From Actinomycetota bacterium (GTDB lineage Bacteria; Actinomycetota; Acidimicrobiia; Acidimicrobiales; Ilumatobacteraceae), in contig VGBY01000012.1 of NCBI GenBank assembly GCA_016870295.1, positions 1 to 17,873 of the forward strand: a stretch of 17,873 bases of DNA. Direction: 5' to 3'. The stretch's first letter is position 1; every line of letters starts with the position of its first letter. The notes below the pieces were generated by a model that had not been told where the DNA came from, did no database searches, and worked only from the letters and a program-made list of their open reading frames with translations. Positions 6,406 through 13,665 of the stretch are shown piece by piece. Both the position numbers and the translations under genes were made by a program.

Positions 6406-7779
6406 ATGGCATCCGCCGAACTTCCACGTCGCATCTACGGCATCGAAACCGAGTACGGCGTCACCTGCACGCTGCGCGGACAGCGACGCCTGAGCCCCGA
6501 CGAAGTGGCGCGCTATCTGTTCAGAAAGGTTGTGTCATGGGGACGCTCCAGCAACGTGTTCCTCGAGAACGGCGCACGGCTGTATCTCGACGTGGGTTCA
6601 CACCCCGAGTACGCGACACCCGAGTGTGACTCGATCCTCGAGTGCGTGGCCCACGACCGTGCGGGCGAGCGCGTGCTCGAGGGACTCGTCACCGGGGCAG
6701 AGCAGCGCCTGCGCGACGAGGGCATCCGCGGCACCATCTACCTCTTCAAGAACAACACGGATTCGGCCGGCAACAGCTACGGCTGCCACGAGAACTACCT
6801 CACGCGACGCACTGATGATCTGTCGTACTACGCCGAGACGCTGATTCCTTTCTTCGTCTCGCGCCAGATATTTGCCGGCGCCGGGCACATCCTGCAGACG
6901 GCACGTGGACCGATGTTCTCGATATCGCAACGCGCCGAACACATTTGGGAGGGCGTCAGCAGTGCCACCACTCGCAGCCGGCCGATCATCAACACTCGTG
7001 ACGAGCCGCACGCCGACTCCGAGCGGTTCCGCCGCCTGCATGTGATTGTCGGCGACTCGAACATGAGCGAGTACACCAACTTCGTGAAGGTCGGTGCTGC
7101 GGCGTGCGTGCTGCGCATGATTGAAGACCCCGTCACGATGCTGCGCGACCTCTCGCTGGAGAACCCGATTCGCGCAATCCGCGACATCAGTCACGACCTC
7201 ACGTGCAAACGCAAGGTGCGTCTGGCGAGCGGGCGTGAGTTGTCGGCGCTCGACATCCAGCGCGAACTGCTCGACCGCGCACTGCGCTACGCGGATCAGC
7301 GCGGTTTCACCCCCGAAGAACAGCGTGCACTCGAGATGTGGGAACACTGCATCGTGACATTGGAAAACGACCCGATGAAACTCGACCGCGAAATCGACTG
7401 GGTCATCAAGTACCGCATCGTGGAGGAGTTCCGCGCCCGCCACAAGTTGGCGCTCGACGACCCGCGGGTGCAGATGCTCGACCTGCAATACCACGACATC
7501 GACCGCAACAGGGGAGTGTTCTACAAGATGCAGTCACGCAGCATGGTGGAGCGGGTCTGCACCGACGACGTCATCGACCGCGCCAAGGACGTCGCGCCGC
7601 AAACCACACGCGCCCGCCTGCGCGGTGAGTTCATCAAACGCGCAAAGGACCGCAAACGTGACTTCACCGTCGACTGGGTGCACCTCAAGTTGAACGACCA
7701 AGCCCAGCGCACCGTGCTGTGCAAAGATCCGTTCAAGAGTCATGACGATCGCGTCGACAAACTCATCGCCTCGTTGTAA
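6406..7779 (+). CDS. pafA: Pup--protein ligase PafA
   Basis: 457 residues, about the usual 450. PafA uses ATP to phosphorylate the C-terminal Glu of Pup and joins it to a substrate lysine by an isopeptide bond. Marks: GIETEYGVTC with E14 and E16; RRLSPDEVARYLFRKVVSW; LDVGSHPEYATPECD with catalytic Asp62; FKNNTDSAGNSYGCHENY; QRAEHIWEGVSSATTRSRP; NTRDEPHAD; and the very conserved C-terminus FTVDWVHLKLNDQAQ followed by RTVLCKDPF. It lacks the Dop loop. It begins 27 nt after prcA. GAAGG at 6391-6395 is a possible Shine-Dalgarno, 10 nt before the ATG, one of few in this window. An 8-bp palindrome AGCCGGCT (6397-6404) sits immediately upstream. The gene ends the Pup-proteasome block. Confidence 0.97.
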   Translation: MASAELPRRIYGIETEYGVTCTLRGQRRLSPDEVARYLFRKVVSWGRSSNVFLENGARLYLDVGSHPEYATPECDSILECVAHDRAGERVLEGLVTGAEQRLRDEGIRGTIYLFKNNTDSAGNSYGCHENYLTRRTDDLSYYAETLIPFFVSRQIFAGAGHILQTARGPMFSISQRAEHIWEGVSSATTRSRPIINTRDEPHADSERFRRLHVIVGDSNMSEYTNFVKVGAAACVLRMIEDPVTMLRDLSLENPIRAIRDISHDLTCKRKVRLASGRELSALDIQRELLDRALRYADQRGFTPEEQRALEMWEHCIVTLENDPMKLDREIDWVIKYRIVEEFRARHKLALDDPRVQMLDLQYHDIDRNRGVFYKMQSRSMVERVCTDDVIDRAKDVAPQTTRARLRGEFIKRAKDRKRDFTVDWVHLKLNDQAQRTVLCKDPFKSHDDRVDKLIASL

Positions 7780-7831
7780 ACCGAGCGCACCACGGCACCG
7801 CACCATTCGTCTGCTGACTCATCGACACAGT

Positions 7832-7837
7832 TAGCGT
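7832..7837 (+). promoter_or_regulatory. putative -10 box of lepB
   Basis: TAGCGT ends 7 nt before GTG 7845 and 10 nt before ATG 7848. If it is the -10, transcription starts around 7844-7845, downstream of the GTG at 7836, so that earlier in-frame codon could not be used. The 65-nt gap after pafA (7780-7844) shows no other clear element. Confidence 0.45.
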
Positions 7838-7844
7838 GGCTCGA

Positions 7845-8438
7845 GTGATGGAAGAGCCGCGCAGCGACGCACAACGTCGCTCTGGTTGGCGACAAATCCG
7901 CGAGTGGGTCGTGGTGATCGTTACGGCGGTGATCATTGCCACCGCGTTGCGCACCTTCGTGGTGCAGCAGTTCTACATCGCGGGCCCCTCGATGGAGACC
8001 ACGCTCTTTGGCGACGATCGCGTGCTCGTCAACAAGCTTGCCTACCGACTCGGTGAACCGTCGCGCGGTGACGTGATCGTGTTCGACCGCATCACGGTGA
8101 ACGGCGACACCGTGCAACACGACGACCTCATCAAGCGCGTGATCGGATTGCCCGGCGAGACCGTCGAGATTCGCGACTGTGTGGTATTCATCGACGGCGC
8201 GGCCCTGGATGAGCCGTGGCTTTCGGCGGAGGTGACCGACACGTCGTTCGACCCCGGCACGCGCTGCGGCACTGCCGACGCGGAACCCGTCGAGATCGGC
8301 GACAACCAGGTGTTCTTGATCGGCGACAACCGACCGATGTCGTTCGACAGTCGCATGTTCGGGCCGGTCAGCACCGATGTGATCGTCGGCAAGGCGATGG
8401 TCGTCATCTGGCCGCCGCGCGACATGCAACGCCTCTAG
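7845..8438 (+). CDS. lepB: signal peptidase I
   Basis: About 197 residues from GTG 7845 (196 from ATG 7848; 200 from GTG 7836). Signal peptidase I removes signal peptides from secreted preproteins at the outer face of the membrane with a Ser/Lys dyad. Visible: short basic cytosolic N-terminus, one membrane segment (WVVVIVTAVIIATALRTFVV), then the catalytic Ser in IAGPSMETTL (Ser49 by the 7845 start) and catalytic Lys in DLIKRVIGLPGE (Lys97). The GDNRPMSFDSRMFGPV box and a C-terminal IWPP segment follow. The start choice rests on the TAGCGT hexamer. It is followed convergently by the GDPD gene, the two stop codons sharing two bases. Proximity to tatBC suggests a small protein-export neighbourhood (inference). 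Confidence 0.93.
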   Translation: MMEEPRSDAQRRSGWRQIREWVVVIVTAVIIATALRTFVVQQFYIAGPSMETTLFGDDRVLVNKLAYRLGEPSRGDVIVFDRITVNGDTVQHDDLIKRVIGLPGETVEIRDCVVFIDGAALDEPWLSAEVTDTSFDPGTRCGTADAEPVEIGDNQVFLIGDNRPMSFDSRMFGPVSTDVIVGKAMVVIWPPRDMQRL

Positions 8439-9160
8439 GGGATCACCTGCTCGGCGCGGGCGGCATCCACCATGCGATCCACCCAGTCGCTGTACACCGC
8501 ATCCACTCCCATGCGCAACAGCGCGGTCAACGCGTAGTCGAATTGCGCGTCCCAGGCAAAGGCGAGCCGCTCGAAGCGGTGGGCGAGGGTGACGAGCCCG
8601 CCATTCCAATCGGTGTGGTGCATGTTGAGGGCCGCCACGCCAAGTTCGGCGAGTTGGGCGAGACGCCGCTCGGGACCATCCTTCAGTTTCGCCAAACGGG
8701 ATGAATCGACGAGCAACACGTCGCTCAAACTCGGGGCGATCTCGCACAACACATCGAAGTCTTCGCAACATAGATAGGTGCGCCGTTGCAGGTCGGGGTG
8801 GGCGAGCAGCAACTCCCGTACCGGGCCGAACGCCGCTGCATCCTTGATGTCGAGCGACAACGAGAGGCCATGCTGCAGGGTCAGAGTGAGCAACTGCGAG
8901 AGTCGCGGGATGTGCGGCGGCAGATCGCCACTCACCACCTCCGCAATGGCGCGTCGCCGCAGTCGACCACCAATGACGCCGTCGTGGTCGAGCACGGGCA
9001 CACCGTCGTGCGTGAGCCACACATCGGACTCAAGACCCGTCGCACCCAGCCTTACGGCCAGCAAGAAGGCGGGCATCGTGTTTTCTTCTTCGTGCGCTCG
9101 CGCCCCACGATGCGCAAACAGCACCGGTGGCTGCAGAATCGACGGGAGTCGCTGTTGCAC
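8435..9160 (-). CDS. glycerophosphodiester phosphodiesterase (GDPD family)
   Basis: 241 residues from GTG 9160. The family hydrolyses glycerophosphodiesters to glycerol-3-phosphate and an alcohol using a TIM-barrel with a metal ion. Visible: FAHRGA (H17-R18-G19), EENT (E26-N27-T28), the metal/active-site segment LESDVWLTHDGVPVLDHD (E44, D46, general acid-base H59), SLDIKD (about 102-107) and the C-terminal VYSDWVDRM, equivalent to the usual TDxPDRM. No signal peptide is seen, so it is probably cytosolic (UgpQ-like rather than periplasmic GlpQ). The start is supported by TAGTGT 6 nt upstream on the minus strand and by HRGA lying at the usual distance from the N-terminus. It is divergent from tatB and convergent with lepB. 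Confidence 0.92.
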   Translation of the reverse strand: MQQRLPSILQPPVLFAHRGARAHEEENTMPAFLLAVRLGATGLESDVWLTHDGVPVLDHDGVIGGRLRRRAIAEVVSGDLPPHIPRLSQLLTLTLQHGLSLSLDIKDAAAFGPVRELLLAHPDLQRRTYLCCEDFDVLCEIAPSLSDVLLVDSSRLAKLKDGPERRLAQLAELGVAALNMHHTDWNGGLVTLAHRFERLAFAWDAQFDYALTALLRMGVDAVYSDWVDRMVDAARAEQVIP

Positions 9161-9166
9161 GGGGCA

Positions 9167-9172
9167 ACACTA
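9167..9172 (-). promoter_or_regulatory. putative -10 box of the GDPD gene
   Basis: Minus-strand TAGTGT ends 6 nt before GTG 9160; the spacer is TGCCCC. A leaderless transcript is predicted. The module TAGNNTTGCCC is repeated in mirror orientation at the tatB promoter 58 nt away. Confidence 0.5.
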
Positions 9173-9224
9173 CGACGCGCGACATGAACGACGAACGACG
9201 AGGCGTCGCGGTGTGCCGCTCTCG

Positions 9225-9230
9225 TAGGCT
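9225..9230 (+). promoter_or_regulatory. putative -10 box of tatB
   Basis: TAGGCT ends 7 nt before GTG 9238, spacer TGCCCTC. It predicts a leaderless mRNA and favours GTG 9238 over the in-frame ATG at 9127, which lies inside the divergent GDPD gene. The 77-nt divergent gap also holds a 7-bp tandem repeat AACGACG x2 (9187-9200). Confidence 0.5.
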
Positions 9231-9237
9231 TGCCCTC

Positions 9238-9642
9238 GTGTTCAACCTCTCGGGCACGGAACTGGTCTTCATCGCCGTGCTTGGCTTGATCGTGCTCGGC
9301 CCCGAAAAACTTCCGGGCGCAATGCGCAAGGCCGGCAAGATCTATCGCGAGTTTCGCAACATCACGAGCAACGTGCAGCGTGAAGTGAACAAGGTGATGG
9401 AAGAACCGATGCGACAAGTAAAGAGCCTCGTCGAAGAACCTGCGAACGAGTTGAAGAAGTCGGCCAAGGACACCAACGACATATTCGCCGGCAAGATGCC
9501 GCATCTCGAGCGCAAGCCGGCCGCTGATGCCACAGCACCCGCAACCGACGCCGCACCCGGAGTTGCCGCACCCGAAAATGCTGCGGCTGAGGTTGCCACA
9601 CCCGTCACTGCCGCTCCGCCGCCCGACAACACGAGCAACTGA
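9238..9642 (+). CDS. tatB: Sec-independent translocase subunit TatB
   Basis: 134 residues from GTG 9238. TatB pairs with TatC to receive folded twin-arginine precursors at the cytoplasmic membrane. The N-terminus MFNLSGTELVFIAVLGLIVL is the single membrane helix with Glu8, the polar residue typical of TatB. It is followed by the GPEKLP hinge and an amphipathic, charged helix (about 27-90). The last 40 residues are Ala/Pro-rich and low complexity (ADATAPATDAAPGVAAP and similar). GPEKLP and Glu8 favour TatB over TatA, although Actinobacteria often label this gene tatA. No second TatA gene is in the window. tatC begins 1 nt after the stop. Confidence 0.88.
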   Translation: MFNLSGTELVFIAVLGLIVLGPEKLPGAMRKAGKIYREFRNITSNVQREVNKVMEEPMRQVKSLVEEPANELKKSAKDTNDIFAGKMPHLERKPAADATAPATDAAPGVAAPENAAAEVATPVTAAPPPDNTSN

Positions 9643-9643
9643 C

Positions 9644-10411
9644 ATGGCCCGCACACGGCGGCAAGCCAACGACATGACGATCATGCAACACCTGGCGGAG
9701 TTGCGCACCCGCTTGGTGATGTCGCTCTTGGCGATTGCCGTCGGGGCAATCGCCCTGCTCATCGCCTATGAGCCCGTGCTGAACTTCCTCGTGTCGCCCT
9801 ACCGCGATCTCTGCGACTCGCAGGCCCGCCTCAACTGTGACGGCTCGCTGTATGCGCTCGGCCCAATTGACGGTTTCTCGGCTCGCATGCGTATCGCGGC
9901 GTGGGGTGGCGTGGTGATCGCGTTGCCCGTGGTGTTGTGGAACATCTGGCGCTTCATCGTGCCCGCCCTCACCAAACGCGAGAAGCGGTACTCGTACTTC
10001 TTCGTCGCGTCGTCGGTGGTGCTCTTTGCCGTGGGTGCCTTGCTCGCGTACTGGACCCTCGATCGCGCACTCGAATTCCTCATCGGCTGGTCGGGCGCCG
10101 ACGTGACGCAGAACTACCAAATCAGCAAGTACGTCAACCTCGTCGTGTTGATGATGTTGTCGTTTGGCGTCGGATTCCTCTCGCCGGTGTTGCTCGTGTT
10201 CCTGCAACTCGTCGAAGTGGTCACGCCGCGCACACTCATCACCCAGTGGCGTTATGCGATCGTGATCATCTTCATCGTTGCTGCCGTCATCACCCCGAGT
10301 GGCGACCCGATCACGTTGATGGCGCTCGGTGTGCCGCTCACCGTGTTGTATCTCGTTGCCGTTGGCATCGGCGCGCTGCTCTTGTGGCGTCGCCACAAGA
10401 CGGCCGCTTAA
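9644..10411 (+). CDS. tatC: Sec-independent translocase subunit TatC
   Basis: 255 residues from ATG 9644. TatC is the six-helix membrane receptor for twin-arginine signal peptides. Visible: HLAELRTRL (17-25) at the cytosolic N-terminus, hydrophobic helices at about 27-52, 86-108, 118-142, 162-190, 203-218 and 228-248, VPALTKREKRY (106-116) on the cytosolic loop, and ITPSGDP (216-222) ahead of the last helix. The segment that in most TatC proteins reads F-E-x-P (Glu170 in E. coli) is F178-L179-S180-P181 here. The start is 1 nt after tatB; an upstream in-frame ATG at 9527 is inside tatB and encodes no TatC sequence. helY follows directly with no gap (TAA then GTG), implying a coupled tatB-tatC-helY unit. 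Confidence 0.95.
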   Translation: MARTRRQANDMTIMQHLAELRTRLVMSLLAIAVGAIALLIAYEPVLNFLVSPYRDLCDSQARLNCDGSLYALGPIDGFSARMRIAAWGGVVIALPVVLWNIWRFIVPALTKREKRYSYFFVASSVVLFAVGALLAYWTLDRALEFLIGWSGADVTQNYQISKYVNLVVLMMLSFGVGFLSPVLLVFLQLVEVVTPRTLITQWRYAIVIIFIVAAVITPSGDPITLMALGVPLTVLYLVAVGIGALLLWRRHKTAA

Positions 10412-13018
10412 GTGAACGACACCGCGCGACATCGTCGCCTCGCGCGCTACGGCTTTGCGCCGGACCCGTTCCAGGTGCAGGCCTTCGACGCGCTCGACGC
10501 GGGGGAGTCGGTGCTCGTTGCCGCCCCGACGGGCTCGGGCAAGACGGTCATCGCCGAATACGGGCTCGACATGGCACTCGAGGCCGGGCAACGAGGTTTC
10601 TACACCGCGCCGATCAAGGCGCTCTCCAACCAGAAGTACCACGACCTCTGTGCGTTCTACGGCAACGATCGTGTCGGGCTGCTCACCGGCGACAACGCGA
10701 TCAACGTCGATGCCCCGCTCTTGGTGATGACCACCGAGGTGTTGCGCAACATGATCTACGCCCGTTCCTCGGCACTCGACGACCTTGGTGTGGTCGTGCT
10801 CGACGAAGTGCACTTCTTGCAGGATGAGTATCGCGGCCCGGTGTGGGAAGAAGTCATCATTCATCTCGAGCCCGAGGTACGACTCGTGGCGTTGTCGGCC
10901 ACGGTGAGCAACGCCGAGGAGATCGCCGACTGGCTCACCACCGTGCGCGGCCCGACGCGCGCCGTGGTGGAGGGTCGGCGACCGGTCGAACTGCGCAATC
11001 TCTACGCCTACGGCGACAAGGCGACCGCCGAAGTCATGCTCGTTGAGACCCTGGTGAATGGCGCCCCGAATCAGAAGGTGTTGCGACTCGAGAGCGGTGA
11101 TCGTGATGCACAGCGCGGCCGTGGCGGCCGCCGAGGTCGGTCACGAATCTTCCCGCCGTCGCGCCTCGACATCGTCGACCTGCTGCGCGACAGCGACTTG
11201 CTGCCCGCGATCTACTTCATCTTCAGTCGCAACCAATGCGACGAGTCGGCGGCGGCCTGCTACAAGGCCGGCATCCGACTGACGAGCGACGCGGAGCGCG
11301 ACGAGATCCGTGAGATCGTCGACGCGCGGGTCGAAGGGCTCTCCGACGACGACCTTGCCGCGCTCGGATTCACGCTGTTCGCCGCACAGGTGGAGTCGGG
11401 CGTAGCCGCCCACCACGCCGGCATGGTGCCGACGTTCAAAGAAATCGTCGAGGCACTCTTCGTGCGCGGGTTGGTGAAGGTGGTGTTCGCCACGGAAACT
11501 CTCGCCGTCGGCATCAACATGCCCGCGCGTGCCGTGGTCATCGACAAGATGTCGAAGTTCACGGGTGAACATCATCAAACCCTGAAGGCGAGTGAGTACA
11601 CGCAGTTGACCGGGCGCGCCGGGCGGCGTGGCATCGACACGCTCGGCCATGCCGTCGTGGTGTGGAACCCCTATGTGCCGTTCGATCAGGTGGCGGCTGT
11701 CGCCTTGAGCCGCACCTTCCGTCTCAGTTCCGCCTTTCGCACCACCTACAACATGGCGGTCAACCTCGTGCGCACGCATTCACCCGACGAGACGCGCCAT
11801 CTGCTGAACCTTTCGCTCGCGCAATACCAAGCGAGCAAGGGCGTGGTGGAAGTGCAGGCGCGCATCACCAAGCGCCAGAAAGAACGCGACCGACTGCGTT
11901 CACAAGCCAAGAGCGAGTTCGGCGACATCGACGAATACCGCCGGCTCTTCGTGAAGGATCCCGGTGAACGCGACCGCACGGAGATCGAAATGAGCCTCAT
12001 GGCACTGCGCGCCGGCGACGTGGCGTGGTTCGACGACAACCTCGGTCTCGTGCTCAGCACCTCGGTGCGCGCCAAGGGCGTGAAGGTGAAGGTGCTGTTC
12101 GCCAACCGCGCGCTGCGCGCCTTGACGGCCGACGAACTCGTACGCAGCGTGCGCACCGCGACGCGCCTGCCCATCGATGGCACGGCAGTCACCGGGCACA
12201 AGGGTCAGATCGTCGACCAGAGCGACCCGCGCGTCTTGCGCGAATTGGCGCATCGCCTGACGCGACTCAAGATCGACAAGCCGAAGTCCGCGCCAGCGGT
12301 GGCGCGAACGGCGCACCCGTGCGCCAACGACCCCGATCTCAAGTTCAAGCTCAACGCGGCCAAATCCGCCGATCGCATCGACCGCGAGATCGCCCAGCTG
12401 GAGAGTCGCGTCGACAAGGCGGCGGAGGTCGTGAGTCAACGCTTCGACGATGTGATCAGCTTGCTCGAACGCTGGGAATACGTCGCCGACTGGCAACTCA
12501 CGGAGCGCGGCGCGTTGTTGTCGCGCGTCTTCCACGAATCCGATCTGCTCGTGGCCGAAACCATCGCGACGAAACTGCTCGACGGTCTCGACCCCACGTC
12601 ATTGGCCGCCTTGTGCTCGACGTTCGTCTACGAACACCGCAGCCCCGAACCAGCGCCCGAGCCGAACTTTCCCTCGACACAACTGCGGTCACGATTCCGC
12701 CAGATCGTGCAACTCAGTGCGCGATTGCAGCGCGAAGAGAGCGCGGCCGGGCTCACCCCGCACCGCGCCCCCGATGCGGGATATGTGGATGCCGTGGTGA
12801 AGTGGGCGGGTGGCGCCGAGCTCGCCGAGTTGCTCGACGAAGACACGACTCCCGGCGACTTCGTGCGCACGATGAAGCAACTGATCGACTTGCTGCGTCA
12901 AGTGGCCCAGCACGCGCCCGACGAACTCACCCGCAGCGTGGCTGACACCGCGGTTGATCGCGTCCTGCGCGGGGTGGTGCTGAGTGCCAGCACGATGCCC
13001 ATCGGCGGCACATCGTGA
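10412..13018 (+). CDS. helY: Ski2-like DEAD/DEAH-box RNA helicase HelY
   Basis: 868 residues from GTG 10412, close to mycobacterial HelY (about 900). These Ski2/Mtr4-type enzymes unwind RNA with ATP; the bacterial role is not settled. Motifs: Walker A APTGSGKT (38-45), motif Ia KALSNQKY (about 69-76), DEVH box (131-134), SAT (162-164), helicase C with GINMPARAVVI and motif VI QLTGRAGRRG (398-407). A basic RG-rich insertion (about residues 230-247, QRGRGGRRGRSR) between the two RecA lobes may touch RNA. The central region (about 480-680) is helical and charged, and the C-terminal DSHCT domain spans about 690-860. It follows tatC with zero spacing and overlaps the next gene by 4 nt (GTGA). tatC-helY adjacency is also seen in mycobacteria (recalled). 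Confidence 0.95.
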   Translation: MNDTARHRRLARYGFAPDPFQVQAFDALDAGESVLVAAPTGSGKTVIAEYGLDMALEAGQRGFYTAPIKALSNQKYHDLCAFYGNDRVGLLTGDNAINVDAPLLVMTTEVLRNMIYARSSALDDLGVVVLDEVHFLQDEYRGPVWEEVIIHLEPEVRLVALSATVSNAEEIADWLTTVRGPTRAVVEGRRPVELRNLYAYGDKATAEVMLVETLVNGAPNQKVLRLESGDRDAQRGRGGRRGRSRIFPPSRLDIVDLLRDSDLLPAIYFIFSRNQCDESAAACYKAGIRLTSDAERDEIREIVDARVEGLSDDDLAALGFTLFAAQVESGVAAHHAGMVPTFKEIVEALFVRGLVKVVFATETLAVGINMPARAVVIDKMSKFTGEHHQTLKASEYTQLTGRAGRRGIDTLGHAVVVWNPYVPFDQVAAVALSRTFRLSSAFRTTYNMAVNLVRTHSPDETRHLLNLSLAQYQASKGVVEVQARITKRQKERDRLRSQAKSEFGDIDEYRRLFVKDPGERDRTEIEMSLMALRAGDVAWFDDNLGLVLSTSVRAKGVKVKVLFANRALRALTADELVRSVRTATRLPIDGTAVTGHKGQIVDQSDPRVLRELAHRLTRLKIDKPKSAPAVARTAHPCANDPDLKFKLNAAKSADRIDREIAQLESRVDKAAEVVSQRFDDVISLLERWEYVADWQLTERGALLSRVFHESDLLVAETIATKLLDGLDPTSLAALCSTFVYEHRSPEPAPEPNFPSTQLRSRFRQIVQLSARLQREESAAGLTPHRAPDAGYVDAVVKWAGGAELAELLDEDTTPGDFVRTMKQLIDLLRQVAQHAPDELTRSVADTAVDRVLRGVVLSASTMPIGGTS

Positions 13019-13656
13019 CGATTCGTCCGGGCGAACCCTGGGGCGAGACTCGCACCGCACCAAGCGGCCTCGCGATTGCCGACGATGAAGCCGCGCTGGC
13101 GAGTGCGATCACCGACGGACGGCGTGATGTGGCGCTGCGCACCGGCGAGCTGCTGCGTGCCCTCGGTCGTGCGCCGACCAATGCGCGCACGACGAGTCAG
13201 CGCGACGCCGCACCGCAGCCGGGCGATTCGGCCCTCGCGCTCCCGTGCGATGCCTACGACGTGGTGTTGCGTCGCGGCACCGACGAGCAGCACGTGGTGG
13301 CCGTGTCGACGGTGATCATCGGAACATTGCGCACGCCGCACTGGTGGGCGTCGAGTGGCGGATTCGTGGGTCCCCTCAACGCGTCGCCCCGTGCACACCC
13401 CAACGACGGCGTGATCGACACGCTGGAATTTGCGCGTCGACTCTCGCTGCGCACACTGCTGGCGATTCGCCGGCGGATGCGACTCGGTGACCACCTTCCG
13501 CACCCGGCACTCACCGCCCGTCGCGTCGAGCACGCTGAATGGCAAGGGTCGCGCCCTGCACCGGTGATTGTCGACGGCCGACATCGTGGTCGCTTCGACG
13601 CGGTCTCCGTGGCGGTGCGCCCCGACGCTTTCACGCTGTGGGTGGTTGCTCAGTAG
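13015..13656 (+). CDS. diacylglycerol-kinase-like C-terminal domain protein, no kinase domain
   Basis: 213 residues from GTG 13015, overlapping the helY stop by 4 nt. The N-terminus RPGEPWGE and the C-terminal half (WWASSGGFVGPLNASPRAHP, then NDGVIDTLEFARRLSLR, GDHLPHPALTARRV, VIVDGRHRGR) follow the pattern of the actinobacterial diacylglycerol kinase-like protein near tatC/helicase in Streptomyces. That matches the C-terminal beta domain of YegS/DgkB lipid kinases. The catalytic GGDGT motif and the nucleotide-binding N-terminal lobe are absent, so phosphorylation activity is unlikely. It may bind a lipid or act as a partner (inference). Identification is by recalled resemblance. Its TAG stop codon is also the first half of the next gene's putative -10 box. 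Confidence 0.65.
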   Translation: MTIRPGEPWGETRTAPSGLAIADDEAALASAITDGRRDVALRTGELLRALGRAPTNARTTSQRDAAPQPGDSALALPCDAYDVVLRRGTDEQHVVAVSTVIIGTLRTPHWWASSGGFVGPLNASPRAHPNDGVIDTLEFARRLSLRTLLAIRRRMRLGDHLPHPALTARRVEHAEWQGSRPAPVIVDGRHRGRFDAVSVAVRPDAFTLWVVAQ

Positions 13657-13659
13657 CCT
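13654..13659 (+). promoter_or_regulatory. putative -10 box of the M20 amidohydrolase gene
   Basis: TAGCCT ends 6 nt before ATG 13666. Its first three bases are the stop codon of the preceding gene. A leaderless transcript is predicted; no -35 is evident. Confidence 0.5.
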
Positions 13660-13665
13660 GACCGC

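Noticed and set aside
1446..7779. Presenting the Pup-proteasome locus itself as a new system
   Set aside because: All six components match the established actinobacterial system with standard motifs and gene order; only details (PrcB site, palindrome, missing pafBC) stand out.
7768..7788. Possible hairpin around the pafA stop (CTCG...CGAG)
   Set aside because: Only 4 continuous base pairs, or more only with a bulge and a 3-nt loop; too weak to list.
7740..9020. 426-residue minus-strand open frame opposite lepB and out of frame with the GDPD gene
   Set aside because: It is Arg/His-rich, matches no family, and covers two genes with clear catalytic motifs. Long shadow frames are normal in high-GC DNA.
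9605..10864. 419-residue minus-strand open frame opposite tatC and the start of helY
   Set aside because: Composition (His, Arg, Glu, Gln-rich) is that of an antisense shadow; the plus strand has complete TatC and HelY motifs.
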